Notes: generated by a model from the letters alone, not told the origin. A stretch of 64,000 nucleotides of DNA from Paractinoplanes atraurantiacus (GCF_900215205.1 NZ_OBDY01000038.1:1-64000); one strand, 5' to 3'; shown: positions 25,571 to 33,924, counted from the first letter of the stretch. A program made the numbers and translations.

Positions 25571-26020
25571 TCAGGCTTGCGCGAGCCGTTGCAGGATCCG
25601 CGTGGCCTGCGCCAGCGTCTCCTGTTCCTCCTCGGTGAGCTCGGCCAGCTGCGACGCCAGCCACTCGTTCCGAGCCTTTTCGAACTGGGCGAAGACCGCC
25701 CGGCCCTGCTCCGTGGGGGCCAGGATCACCTGGCGCCCGTCGGTCGGGTGCGGGGAACGCACAACCAGACCCCGGTCCTCCAGCTTGCCGACGATCTTGG
25801 TCATCGTCGGCGGCTGGACCCGCTCGACATCGGCGAGCTCACGAGGAGTCAGCGCCCCGGCCAGCTGCAAGCTGGTCAGCGCGGACAACTGACTGGTCGT
25901 CAGGTCGCCGATCGGGCGGGCCTGCCGGACGCGCCGGCTCAGCCGCTGGATCGCCTCACGCAGCGTCTTGGCCAGCTCCTGCGCTGTGCCTTGATCAGCC
26001 GCCACCGGCCACTCCATCAC
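25571..26020 (-). CDS. MarR family transcriptional regulator
   Basis: 149 aa winged-helix protein: QLSALTSLQLAGALTPRELA and VQPPTMTKIVGKLEDRGLVV (recognition helix), then the wing with PTDGRQVILAPTEQGR. The start is GTG 26018-26020 (or ATG 26015-26017); TAGGCT lies 7 nt before the GTG. A palindrome overlaps this -10, so it likely represses itself and the downstream MFS gene. Ligand unknown. Confidence 0.9.
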   Translation of the reverse strand: MMEWPVAADQGTAQELAKTLREAIQRLSRRVRQARPIGDLTTSQLSALTSLQLAGALTPRELADVERVQPPTMTKIVGKLEDRGLVVRSPHPTDGRQVILAPTEQGRAVFAQFEKARNEWLASQLAELTEEEQETLAQATRILQRLAQA

Positions 26021-26025
26021 GATTC

Positions 26026-26051
26026 TTAGCCTAGCTAATGAGCTTGGCTAA
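26026..26051. promoter_or_regulatory. Probable MarR operator
   Basis: TTAGCCTAGCTAA (26026-26038) is an inverted repeat with TTAGC/GCTAA half-sites, and another GCTAA half-site lies at 26047-26051. The palindrome covers the -10 hexamer (TAGGCT on the - strand) of the marR gene. MarR dimers commonly bind such AT-containing palindromes. Confidence 0.7.
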
Positions 26052-26078
26052 CGACATTGATTTCGCGTGTAACCGCCG

Positions 26079-27476
26079 TTACAGGATCCAGCTCTCCAGC
26101 GGACCCCTCAAGAAGTACAGGACGAACAGGACCGCGACGCCATACAGGATCGGGTGGATCTCGCGGGCCCGGCCCGTCGCGATCTTGAGGACGGCGTACG
26201 TGATGACGCCCGCCCCGATGCCGTTCGAGATCGAGTACGTGAACGGCATGAAGGTGATCGTGAGGAAGGCCGGGATCGCGATCGTGTAGTCGGTCCAGTC
26301 GATCTGCCGGATCGACAGGATCATCAGGAAGCCGACCACCACCAGTGCGGTCGACGCCGCCTCGAACGGCACCACCGAGACCAGCGGCGACAGGAACATC
26401 GCGAGCAGGAAGAGCACGCCGGTGACCAGGTTGGCGGCGCCGGTGCGGGCGCCCTCGCCGACGCCGGCCGCGCTCTCGATGTATGAGGTGTTGCTGGACA
26501 CGCTGGCCGCGCCACCGGCGGCCGCCGCCACCGAGTCGACGAGCAGGATCTCCCGCGTCCGCGGCGGGTTGCCGTCGGCGTCGAGCAGCTCACCCTCCTG
26601 GCCGACCGCGACCATGGTGCCCATCGTGTCGAAGAAGTCGGTGATCAGCAGGCTGAAGATGAACATGATCACGACCAGCCAGCCGGCCCGCGACCACGAG
26701 TCGAGCACGTTGAAGTGGCCGATCAGCGAGAAGTCGGGCGAGCTGACGATCTTCTCGGGCAGCTTCGGCACGTTCAGCGACCACGTCTTCGGGTGGGCGA
26801 TCGCCTCCACGATGATCGCCAGGACGGTGCTGCCGAGGATGCCGATCAGGATGGCCCCGCGCACCTTGCGCACGAAGAGGATCAAGGTGAAGAGCAGGCC
26901 GACCACGAAGACGAAGGTGGGCCAGCCGGCCGGTTTGCCGCCGATGCCCAGCTCCACCGGCACCGTCGAGTTCGCCGCGTCCGGCACCCGGCGCACGAAG
27001 CCCGCGTCGACCAGGCCGACGATCATCAGGAACAGGCCGATGCCCACACCGATCGCCGTCTTGAGCTGCGTCGGCACCGCCCGGAAGACCAGCGTCCGCA
27101 GGCCGGTGAGCACCAGGATCGCGATCAGCACACCCTCGATGACGACCAGGCCCATCGCGTCGGCCCAGGTCATCTCGGGAGCGATCTCGTACGCCACCAG
27201 GGCGTTGACGCCGAGGCCGGCGGCCAGCGCCAGCGGGAACCGGGCGACCACACCCATCAGGATCGTCATCACGCCGGCGACCAGCGCCGTACCCGCGGCC
27301 AGGGCCGCGATCGGCAGCGTCTTGTTGTCGCCGTCGATGCCTCCGCCGAGGATCAGCGGGTTGAGCACCACGATGTAGGCCATCGTGAAGAAGGTGGCCA
27401 GGCCACCGCGGATCTCGCGCCCCAGCGTCGAACCCCGGGCCGAGATCTCGAAGAAGCGGTCGAACGCGGTGAGCAT
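26079..27476 (-). CDS. NCS2 family purine permease (AzgA/GhxP type)
   Basis: 465 aa, 12-14 membrane helices. The N-terminus LTAFDRFFEISARGSTLGRE and GLATFFTMAYIVVLNPLIL match guanine/hypoxanthine permeases; LALAAGLGVNALVAYEI and ITDFFDTMGTMVAVGQEGEL are conserved substrate-site segments. The family imports purines by proton symport. The start is ATG 27474-27476, with AAGG 6 nt upstream; a TTG two codons earlier is less likely. The 5' leader can fold into a long paired structure (27499-27583), which may regulate it. Confidence 0.9.
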   Translation of the reverse strand: MLTAFDRFFEISARGSTLGREIRGGLATFFTMAYIVVLNPLILGGGIDGDNKTLPIAALAAGTALVAGVMTILMGVVARFPLALAAGLGVNALVAYEIAPEMTWADAMGLVVIEGVLIAILVLTGLRTLVFRAVPTQLKTAIGVGIGLFLMIVGLVDAGFVRRVPDAANSTVPVELGIGGKPAGWPTFVFVVGLLFTLILFVRKVRGAILIGILGSTVLAIIVEAIAHPKTWSLNVPKLPEKIVSSPDFSLIGHFNVLDSWSRAGWLVVIMFIFSLLITDFFDTMGTMVAVGQEGELLDADGNPPRTREILLVDSVAAAAGGAASVSSNTSYIESAAGVGEGARTGAANLVTGVLFLLAMFLSPLVSVVPFEAASTALVVVGFLMILSIRQIDWTDYTIAIPAFLTITFMPFTYSISNGIGAGVITYAVLKIATGRAREIHPILYGVAVLFVLYFLRGPLESWIL

Positions 27477-27498
27477 GCGCAACCTTCCCGATCATCAA

Positions 27499-27583
27499 AT
27501 TGAGAATCATTCGCGACGGTGGAGACCATGCGACCGACCTACGGCTTGGCGGGGCTCGAGGTCGGTCGCGAATGATCCTCAAT
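27499..27583 (-). promoter_or_regulatory. Long inverted repeat in permease leader
   Basis: Arms 27499-27517 and 27565-27583 are 19-bp inverted copies with a single mismatch. Nested inside, GCGACCGACC (read at 27530-27539) pairs perfectly with 27560-27569; the inner and outer stems share bases 27565-27569, so they compete. Read on the permease strand, the structure ends about 22 nt before the ribosome-binding site. It fits no riboswitch class I know; divergent operators are the other reading. Confidence 0.6.
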
Positions 27584-27687
27584 GTCGGAGGTCATGCTCT
27601 CAGCAACAATGACCAGCGCAAAAACGAAACGATGTCGGCCCGGTCACAAGACCCCACCGGTGATCTCCGCACACCTATCCTGGCGAA

Positions 27688-27933
27688 GTGACTGAACGCA
27701 AGCCCCCGGTCGAGCCGCTGGACCCACCCATGGTCCCCTTCGCGCTCGCCGGCCTGGCCGGTTTCGCCATCGCCGCCCTGATCGTGTGGCTGGCCGACGG
27801 ACCGGACCGCTGGCTGGAGATCTGTATCGCGGGCTTCCTGGTCGGCATCCCCGGCCTGATCACGATGATCGTGCACGACCGGCACCGGAAGCGGCGCCGG
27901 TCGATCACCCACGCGGAGTTCACCGTGAACTAA
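27688..27933 (+). CDS. DUF2530 small membrane protein
   Basis: 81 aa with two hydrophobic helices (VPFALAGLAGFAIAALIVWL and LEICIAGFLVGIPGLITMIV) and a basic stretch DRHRKRRR before the end. The PPVEPLDPPMV N-terminus and its position next to an NCS2 permease and a DUF3027 gene match the actinobacterial DUF2530 neighbourhood. GTG start with TATCCT 6 nt upstream. Function unknown. The last 4 bp overlap the end of the convergent DUF3027 gene. Confidence 0.82.
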   Translation: MTERKPPVEPLDPPMVPFALAGLAGFAIAALIVWLADGPDRWLEICIAGFLVGIPGLITMIVHDRHRKRRRSITHAEFTVN

Positions 27934-28751
27934 CTGTGGCCGAGCTCCTCGGCCGGCTCGCTGTCCTCGACCGAGCCGTGGCCGCGGCTCACCGCGACCG
28001 ACTCGACCTCGCTGTCGTCGTAGACCGTCGGCAGCTCCTCGACCGGCTGCTCCGCCGTGCCGAGCAGGGCCTCCGAGTGGGCGCCGCAGCCGTGGTCGGA
28101 GCTGACCGCGCGGCCGTCGTCGGGCGCGTAGAGGTTGCCGCAGACGCCGAACATGGAGCGCAGGGACCCGGCCAGCGGCAGGTAGAAGCCGCAGGTGCCG
28201 CAGCGGGCGTTGCGCGGCGCGGCGACCGATATCGGCGCCTCCGGGCCGGACTCACCGTCGTACCACCGCTGTGCCGTCTCGATCCGCCCCTCGCGCGACA
28301 TCACGCGGGACCGGCCGAGGCCGAGCTCCCAGCTGACCTCCTCGACCGCGGGGTCGTCGCTGAGCACATAGCCCTGAGCGAGCCGGTCGTCGTCGGGCGC
28401 GGTCGGCATGAGGTCGCCGACGCCGAGGTCGCCCGGCTGCACCCGCTCGTTCCACGGCACCCAGCCGGGGGCGAGCAGCGCGTCGGGGCCGGGCAGCAGC
28501 ACGGTCTCGCAAACCGTGACATGCCGGCTGCGCGGCACGCGGGTCACCGTGACGGCCCAGCGCCAGCCGCGGTAGCCGGCCAGGTGGCTCTCGAAGAAAT
28601 GGGTCACCACGCGGTCGCCCTCGGCGATCGCTTCCAGGTGCTCCCCGACATCCTCGGGATCCACCTCGGTGATTGCTCCGCGCGCCACACCGACCGCATC
28701 GGCGCAAACTTGGTCGAGTCGGGCGGCGCGTGTGGTGGTCCGAGTCGTCAC
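27930..28751 (-). CDS. DUF3027 protein
   Basis: 273 aa, soluble. Conserved features are HFFESHLAGYRGWRWAVTVT near residue 51, LLPGPDALLAPGWVPWNERV, and a Cys-rich part (CGTCGFYLPL, FGVCGNLYAPDDGR, DHGCGAHSE) that could bind zinc. The C-terminus is acidic. DUF3027 has no established function. GTG start with GACAAT 6 nt upstream. In actinobacteria this gene commonly lies beside an MFS gene and a cold-shock gene, as here. Confidence 0.85.
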   Translation of the reverse strand: MTTRTTTRAARLDQVCADAVGVARGAITEVDPEDVGEHLEAIAEGDRVVTHFFESHLAGYRGWRWAVTVTRVPRSRHVTVCETVLLPGPDALLAPGWVPWNERVQPGDLGVGDLMPTAPDDDRLAQGYVLSDDPAVEEVSWELGLGRSRVMSREGRIETAQRWYDGESGPEAPISVAAPRNARCGTCGFYLPLAGSLRSMFGVCGNLYAPDDGRAVSSDHGCGAHSEALLGTAEQPVEELPTVYDDSEVESVAVSRGHGSVEDSEPAEELGHS

Positions 28752-28855
28752 GTATCCATTGTCCCCTACCGGTGCGGTTGATCCGCAACGACTCCCCCGG
28801 ATTGCGCGCGCACGGAACGGGACAGCGCTGGCCCCGATCAGTCAGGATGGAGCCC

Positions 28856-30733
28856 ATGGCTGTGCTTCCCTCTCTCGGGCGCGCCGTCGGCTCCGGCATC
28901 AAGGCCGCCCGCCTGATGGTGCGCGGCTCCGTGCGCGGCGGGGCATGGGCGACCAGGAGGGTCGGCACGGCCCGGGCCAAGGGCGCGGCCAACGAAGTCG
29001 GCATGATCCGCCTCTTCGACCTGCACGCGATCTCCTGCGCCGGCGACACCCTGATCGCGATCGGCCTGGCCGGCACGATCTTCTTCAACGTCCCGCTCGG
29101 CGAGGCCCGCAGCAACGTCGCCCTCTACCTGCTGATCACGATGGTCCCGTTCGCCCTGCTCGCGCCCGTGGTCGGCCCGCTGCTCGACCATTTCCGGCAC
29201 GGCCGCCGCTACGCGCTCGCGGTCACCATGCTGGGCCGCGCCTTCCTGGCCTACGTGATCTCCGATCACCTTTTCGGCTGGGGCCTCTATCCTGCCGTCT
29301 TCGGGGTGCTCGCGCTTTCCCGGGCGTACGGCGTGGCCCGCTCGGCCGCCGTCCCCAGGCTCCTGCCCGAGGGCGTGGGACTGTCACAGGTCGGCGCCCG
29401 GGCCAGCGTCTACGGCACCTTCGCCGGGGCCGTGGTCGCCCCGCTCGGCCTGCTCGCCTTCAAGATCGGCCCGCAGTGGCCCCTGCGCGTGGCGGCCATC
29501 CTCTTCGTCGTCGGCATGGTCATCTCCCTGCGCCTGCCACCCCGCGCCGACTCCGACCCGCCCGAGGCCGTCCCCCGCCCCTGGCGGGCCATGCTGCGCC
29601 TGGGCCGCGGCGAGGACAGGCCGCTGGCCGGCCGGCTGGTGATCTCCACCCTGGTCGGCAGCGCCAGCCTGCGCCTGCTGTACGGCTTCACGCTGCTCTA
29701 CCTGGCCTTCGTCATCATGGCGAACGACCTCGACACGACGGTCCTGGGCAACGACGTCGGCAACAAGGGCGCGGTCGGCGTGATCGGCGGCGCCCTGGCC
29801 ATCGGCACGTTCCTGTCCACGGCCGTCGGCACCCGCCTGCGCATCCGCCGCCCCCTGGCCCTCCAGTCGGCCGGCCTGATGATCACCGCCGGCGCCGGCG
29901 TGCTGGCCACCCTCTTCTACAGCCTGGCCACGGTGACGCTGCTGGCCTTGACGGTCGCCATCTTCAGCGGCATCGCCAAGCTGGCCGTCGACGCCACCAT
30001 CCAGGAGCGGGTCCCGGAGCGCCTGCGCGCGAGCGCCTTCTCCCACTCCGAAACCGTCCTGATGATCGCCTGGGTCATCGGCGGCGGCATAGGCCTGATC
30101 CCCCTGCCCGGCCGCGTCGGAGTGGCCTTGGCCACTCTCCTGGCCGTGGCCGCGGCCACCCGAGCCGCCTTCGTAGCGGCCCGCCTCCACAACGAACGCC
30201 TGAGCGGCCGAGCCGGCGACCCCTCCCCCGAGCCGGTCCCCGCGGCAGCCACGGGCCCCAGCGCTCCCCCATCCGCAGCCCCCGGCTCAGCCGCAACCGG
30301 CTCCGCAGCCCGAAACTCAGCCAGCGCCGGCTCCGCCGGCCGGGGCTCAGCCGGCGCGGCGGGCCCCAGCGCGGCCACTGCGGGCTTCGGGCCCTCCTCC
30401 GAGCCCACCGACCCGTGGCCGGACGCTCCCACCATCCCCGAGCACACCCGGCCGAACTCGCCGGCGGCCCCACGAGGCCACCAGGCCGACCCACCCACCC
30501 GCGTCGACCCCCTCACCAGGGTCGACCCGGACGCCGGCAAGAAGCGCTGGTTCGGCCGCGGCAAGGCCAAACCCACCCCGCCTCCGCCGCCCCCTACGCC
30601 CGCGCCCAGCCCCGAGCCGCCGGCGCCGCAGCCCGCGACCGCCCCACCCGGCTTCCACGTCTACCGCCCTTCTTCCGCCGACCACCCGACCAACGGCTCG
30701 GCCACAGCTGACGACGACTTCGACAACCGCTGA
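28856..30733 (+). CDS. MFS transporter with long Pro/Ala-rich C-terminal tail
   Basis: 625 aa. After a basic N-terminus (GSGIKAARLMVRGSVRGG), about 12 membrane helices run to residue ~450 (MIRLFDLHAISCAGDTLIAI, VVGPLLDHFRHGRRYALAVT as loop motif). The last ~170 residues are low-complexity Ala/Ser/Gly then Pro/Asp with short repeats such as GSAATGSAARNSASAGSAG, probably disordered and cytoplasmic. Substrate unknown. The ATG at 28856 has GGAG 4 nt upstream; an ATG at 28847 is an alternative. Conserved next to DUF3027 in actinobacteria, which hints at a common role. Confidence 0.82.
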   Translation: MAVLPSLGRAVGSGIKAARLMVRGSVRGGAWATRRVGTARAKGAANEVGMIRLFDLHAISCAGDTLIAIGLAGTIFFNVPLGEARSNVALYLLITMVPFALLAPVVGPLLDHFRHGRRYALAVTMLGRAFLAYVISDHLFGWGLYPAVFGVLALSRAYGVARSAAVPRLLPEGVGLSQVGARASVYGTFAGAVVAPLGLLAFKIGPQWPLRVAAILFVVGMVISLRLPPRADSDPPEAVPRPWRAMLRLGRGEDRPLAGRLVISTLVGSASLRLLYGFTLLYLAFVIMANDLDTTVLGNDVGNKGAVGVIGGALAIGTFLSTAVGTRLRIRRPLALQSAGLMITAGAGVLATLFYSLATVTLLALTVAIFSGIAKLAVDATIQERVPERLRASAFSHSETVLMIAWVIGGGIGLIPLPGRVGVALATLLAVAAATRAAFVAARLHNERLSGRAGDPSPEPVPAAATGPSAPPSAAPGSAATGSAARNSASAGSAGRGSAGAAGPSAATAGFGPSSEPTDPWPDAPTIPEHTRPNSPAAPRGHQADPPTRVDPLTRVDPDAGKKRWFGRGKAKPTPPPPPPTPAPSPEPPAPQPATAPPGFHVYRPSSADHPTNGSATADDDFDNR

Positions 30734-30751
30734 CACAGGCCGAGCGCAAGG

Positions 30752-30778
30752 TTGTCCACAGTCGCCGGCTTGTCCACA
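30752..30778 (+). promoter_or_regulatory. Two DnaA boxes upstream of mqnB
   Basis: TTGTCCACA occurs at 30752-30760 and again at 30770-30778, same orientation, 18 bp apart. This is the consensus actinobacterial DnaA box. The surrounding 250 bp hold no gene I can support. Confidence 0.72.
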
Positions 30779-30986
30779 GGCCGCCGCACGATCTTGGGCA
30801 AGCGCGGGAGAATGGCTGTGCGCCTGAGGTCGGCGAGAGGGAGACGGGTGTTCGAGGACTCACGCCGCTGGGTGGTCGCCGCTTAATGCGGCTGCGCCAG
30901 CCGCGGGCGTCGGCTGGTCCGCGCTGGCCGGCACACCCGCCGAGGGCGGCCACCGTGATCGGGTGCGTGACCACGACAATCACCGC

Positions 30987-31613
30987 ATGAGTTATCCGCT
31001 GCTCGTGGTCACCGCGGTGGCCGCCGAGGCCGAGGCCGTTCGCGCTGGAGCCGACCCCGCCCACGTCGTGGTCGAGGCGGTCGGGGTGGGTCCCGCCGCG
31101 GCCGCCGCCGGCACGGCCCGGCTGCTGGCGACCGGCGACTACCGCGCCGTCATCTCGGCCGGGATCGCCGGCGGCTTCGCCGGGCGGGCCCCCGTCGGCG
31201 CGACTGTCATCGGTGTTCGGAGCATCTGCGCCGATCTGGGCGCCGAGTCGCCTGGCGGCTTCCTGCCCATCGAGGAGCTCGGCTTCGGCACCAGCCTCGT
31301 CTCCGCCGACCCCGGGCTGATCGAGGCGATGACCACAGCCCTGCCCCACGCGGTCACCGGCGACGTCCTCACGCTCAGCACGGTCACCGGCACCGCTGCC
31401 ACCGCCGTTCGCCTCGCCGAAGCCTTCCCCGGCGCGGTGGCCGAGGCCATGGAGGGTTTCGGGGTTGCCATGGCGGCGGGCCGCACGCCTTTCGCCGAGC
31501 TGCGCACCATCTCCAACCCGGTCGGCCCCCGGGACCGGGCCGCCTGGCGGCTCAAGGAGGCCATCGCCGCGTTATCCACAGCTTCTGCCGCCTTGTGGAC
31601 AACCTGTGGATAA
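30987..31613 (+). CDS. mqnB: Futalosine hydrolase
   Basis: 208 aa nucleoside-phosphorylase-fold hydrolase that releases hypoxanthine from futalosine in the futalosine route to menaquinone. Family marks are LLVVTAVAAEAEAVRAGADP, YRAVISAGIAGGFAGRAPVG, and AVAEAMEGFGVAMAAGRT with the catalytic Glu/Met-Glu region. The ATG at 30987 has GACAAT 6 nt upstream. The last 14 codons coincide with DnaA boxes and include a TTA leucine codon (31572-31574), rare in such a genome. mqnD follows in the same direction. Confidence 0.9.
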   Translation: MSYPLLVVTAVAAEAEAVRAGADPAHVVVEAVGVGPAAAAAGTARLLATGDYRAVISAGIAGGFAGRAPVGATVIGVRSICADLGAESPGGFLPIEELGFGTSLVSADPGLIEAMTTALPHAVTGDVLTLSTVTGTAATAVRLAEAFPGAVAEAMEGFGVAMAAGRTPFAELRTISNPVGPRDRAAWRLKEAIAALSTASAALWTTCG

Positions 31614-31625
31614 CGCTGTGGGCAA
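31572..31625. promoter_or_regulatory. Cluster of four DnaA boxes at the mqnB 3' end
   Basis: TTATCCACA (31572-31580, +), TGTGGACAA (31594-31602), TGTGGATAA (31605-31613) and TGTGGGCAA (31617-31625, one mismatch) lie within 54 bp, the first in one orientation and the other three in the opposite one. The mqnB stop codon TAA is part of the third box. Density far exceeds chance. Confidence 0.78.
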
Positions 31626-31750
31626 CGATCTGTGACGCTTGCCGCTCGGGCCGCGAAGCGCGAGCGTGAGGGACATGTGGCGCTGAGTGTGGGATTGGGA
31701 ACAGGCGTCGTACACCGCCGTCCACCGGTCCCGCGTTTAGCGTGGACGTC

Positions 31751-32563
31751 GTGGCGCTTTCACTCGCGGTTTCGCCGTGTCCCAATGACACGTTCGTCTT
31801 TCACGCCCTCGTGCACGGGCTCATCCCGGGCGCACCGGAGGTCGATCTGACCTTCGCCGACGTCGATGTGACAAACACGGCGGCCGAGCGGGGCGAGTTC
31901 GATCTGGTCAAGGTGAGCTACGCGGCCCTGCCGTGGCTGCTCGACGACTACGACCTGCTGCTCACCGGCGGCGCCCTCGGCCGCGGCTGCGGCCCGCTTG
32001 TGCTCAGCAAGAACGGCGAAGACGACCTCACCGGCAAGACCGTCGCCGTTCCCGGTGACCGCACCACCGCCTACCTGCTCTTCCGCCTGTGGGCGGCCGA
32101 CCGGCAGCCGGGGAAGATCGAGGTGGTTCCGTTCCACCAGATCATGCCCGGGGTGGCCGACGGCACGTACGACGCCGGCCTGGTCATTCACGAGGCCCGC
32201 TTCACCTACCAGCGCTACGGCCTGACCTCGATCGTCGACCTCGGCGAGTGGTGGGAGCAGGACACCGGCCTGCCGATTCCGCTGGGCGCGATCCTCGCCA
32301 AGAAGGGCGCCGTCGACCCGGCCGAGGCCACCGAGTGGATCCGCAACTCGGTGAGCATGGCCTGGGCCAACCCCGACGCTAGCCGCGACTTCATCCTGCA
32401 GAACGCGCAGGAGATGGAGCCCGACGTCGTACAGCAGCACATCAATCTCTATGTGAACGAGTTCACGCTGGAGCTGGGCAAAGACGGACTCGCCGCCGCC
32501 GACGCCCTGTTGCAGCGTGCGGCGGCGGCGGGTTTGACGCCGGCCGTGAAGCCCTTTATCTAG
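31751..32563 (+). CDS. mqnD: 1,4-dihydroxy-6-naphthoate synthase
   Basis: 270 aa, periplasmic-binding-protein-like fold. It converts cyclic dehypoxanthine futalosine to 1,4-dihydroxy-6-naphthoate, the step after MqnC in menaquinone synthesis. Diagnostic parts are SPCPNDTFVFHALVHG at the N-terminus, VDVTNTAAERGEFDLVKVSY, LGRGCGPLVLSKNGEDDL, and HEARFTYQRYGLTSIVDLGE with the catalytic His. The start GTG 31751 follows TAGCGT by 7 nt (leaderless); GTG 31742 would add three residues. mqnA/C are not in view. Confidence 0.92.
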   Translation: MALSLAVSPCPNDTFVFHALVHGLIPGAPEVDLTFADVDVTNTAAERGEFDLVKVSYAALPWLLDDYDLLLTGGALGRGCGPLVLSKNGEDDLTGKTVAVPGDRTTAYLLFRLWAADRQPGKIEVVPFHQIMPGVADGTYDAGLVIHEARFTYQRYGLTSIVDLGEWWEQDTGLPIPLGAILAKKGAVDPAEATEWIRNSVSMAWANPDASRDFILQNAQEMEPDVVQQHINLYVNEFTLELGKDGLAAADALLQRAAAAGLTPAVKPFI

Positions 32564-32566
32564 GAA

Positions 32567-32953
32567 TCAGACTTCGAACTCTTTGGCGACCGCGTGGACC
32601 AGCTGCGCGATCTTCTGCGCGGTGCGCTTGTCCGGGTACCGCCCGCGGCTCAGCCCGGGCTGTACCTGTGACTCCAGCACCTTGATCATGTCTTCGACCA
32701 TGCTGTGCAGCTCCTCCGCCGGGCGGCGGCGGAGCTCGGACAGCGACGGCGGCGCGTCGATCAGTTTGACGCCCATCGCCTGCGGGCCGCGACGGCTGTC
32801 CACCAGGCCGAAGTCGACCCGCTGTCCCGTTTTCAACTCGGCCACACCGGCCGGCAGCGCGCCCTTGGGCAGGAACACGTCGCCGCCCTCATCGCTGGTG
32901 ACGAAGCCGAATCCCTTCGCCGCGTCGTACCACTTCACTCGACCCGTGGGCAC
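32567..32953 (-). CDS. Cold-shock domain protein with C-terminal extension
   Basis: 128 aa. Residues 1-66 are a cold-shock domain (PTGRVKWYDAAKGFGFVTSD, with RNP1 KGFGFV and an RNP2-like DVFLP), binding single-stranded nucleic acid. The C-terminal ~60 aa (ELRRRPAEELHSMVEDMIKV; RYPDKRTAQKIAQLVHAVAK) are a helical extension typical of the longer actinobacterial CspB-like form. The start is GTG 32951-32953, with GAGG 6 nt upstream; the GTG at 32971 is less likely. Convergent with mqnD. Confidence 0.9.
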   Translation of the reverse strand: MPTGRVKWYDAAKGFGFVTSDEGGDVFLPKGALPAGVAELKTGQRVDFGLVDSRRGPQAMGVKLIDAPPSLSELRRRPAEELHSMVEDMIKVLESQVQPGLSRGRYPDKRTAQKIAQLVHAVAKEFEV

Positions 32954-33003
32954 CGCTGACCTCAACTTCACTCAATGGAAACAACCGCTCGACGCAAGGC
33001 TAC

Positions 33004-33627
33004 TTAAGCGGTGGGCCCGGACCCAACTGCAATCTCACGCAGGAGGGCCGGGAACCCATTGAGGTCCGGCAGAACGTACGCGGCGCCGGCCGCTTCCAAC
33101 TCGGCGGGGGCACACGGTCCGCTGGCCACGCCGATGCCGGGCACGCCGGCGGTCCGGGCCGCGATCATGTCGCCGGTGTGATCGCCCACATACCAGCGCA
33201 CGCCGTGCTCGGTCAGCGCGGCCGCCTTGCCCTCGGCGAACAGGTCACCGGCGAGTTCGTCGGCAGTCAGGCCGAGGTGAGCCAGGTGCAGCTCCGCCAG
33301 CTTCCCCAACTTCGAGGTCACCACGACAACCCGAAGACCGATTTCCCGTACGGCGTTCAGCGCCGCGACCGCGCCCGGCATGGGCACCGTCGGCGTGATC
33401 GCGTAGTCCGGGTAGAGCCCGCGATAGGTGGTGACCGCCTCCTCGACCTGGTCGGCCGGGAACCAGTTGGCGATCTCGGTGCGCAGCGGCGGGCCGAGCC
33501 GGGTGACGACCAGATCGGCGTCGACGTACACGCCGGTCAGCTCGGTCAGCGCCCGGTAGGCGGCACGGATCCCCGGCCGGGAGTCGATCAGGGTCATGTC
33601 CAGATCGAAACCGACCGCGGGCCTCAC
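33004..33627 (-). CDS. HAD family phosphatase (phosphoglycolate-phosphatase-like)
   Basis: 207 aa. Motif I is VGFDLDMTLIDSRPG near residue 5, motif II VVVVTSKLGKL, motif III EGKAAALTEHGVRWYVGDHT with the acidic motif IV GDHTGDMIAARTAG. The small cap (~15-85) matches Gph-like phosphatases. Substrate unknown. Its start overlaps the stop of the upstream small gene (GTGA, 33624-33627), so the two are coupled. Confidence 0.88.
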   Translation of the reverse strand: MRPAVGFDLDMTLIDSRPGIRAAYRALTELTGVYVDADLVVTRLGPPLRTEIANWFPADQVEEAVTTYRGLYPDYAITPTVPMPGAVAALNAVREIGLRVVVVTSKLGKLAELHLAHLGLTADELAGDLFAEGKAAALTEHGVRWYVGDHTGDMIAARTAGVPGIGVASGPCAPAELEAAGAAYVLPDLNGFPALLREIAVGSGPTA

Positions 33628-33827
33628 GCGGGGGTCGACGGGATGTACTTGAGGCGGCTCACCGGCAGCGGGAAGGTCTGGTCGTCACCGAACGGCGACG
33701 GCGCGGCGGCCCGGTCGGACAGGATCTCGGAGACGTCCATGTGGCCCTGGGGAGCGGCCGACTTGGTCTGGCGCGGACCGGCGCCACCCTCGACGGCGGT
33801 ACCCGGCAACTTGTTCTGAGCGGCCAC
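33624..33827 (-). CDS. Small hypothetical protein
   Basis: 67 aa, hydrophilic: residues 30-55 read MDVSEILSDRAAAPSPFGDDQ, then FPLPVSRLKYIPSTPA. No family recognised. GTG start with AGGGGAAG 6-8 nt upstream, a strong ribosome-binding site, and coupling to the HAD gene support a real gene. It lies divergent from the helicase-associated gene. Confidence 0.68.
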   Translation of the reverse strand: MAAQNKLPGTAVEGGAGPRQTKSAAPQGHMDVSEILSDRAAAPSPFGDDQTFPLPVSRLKYIPSTPA

Positions 33828-33924
33828 TGGATCTTCCCCTTACACGAAACAACGAGAGGTAGTGAGCCAGCCCGCCCGGGCTGGTCCCTTCAATATCGTC
33901 CCACGACGGCTAGCGTTGAACACG

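Noticed and set aside
27484..27687. Known purine riboswitch upstream of the permease
   Set aside because: The conserved three-way-junction loops and their sequences are absent; the long repeat is a different structure.
30734..31741. Reading the DnaA-box cluster as oriC
   Set aside because: No dnaA, dnaN, gyrB, rpmH or parAB genes nearby, no AT-rich unwinding element, and far fewer boxes than an actinobacterial origin carries.
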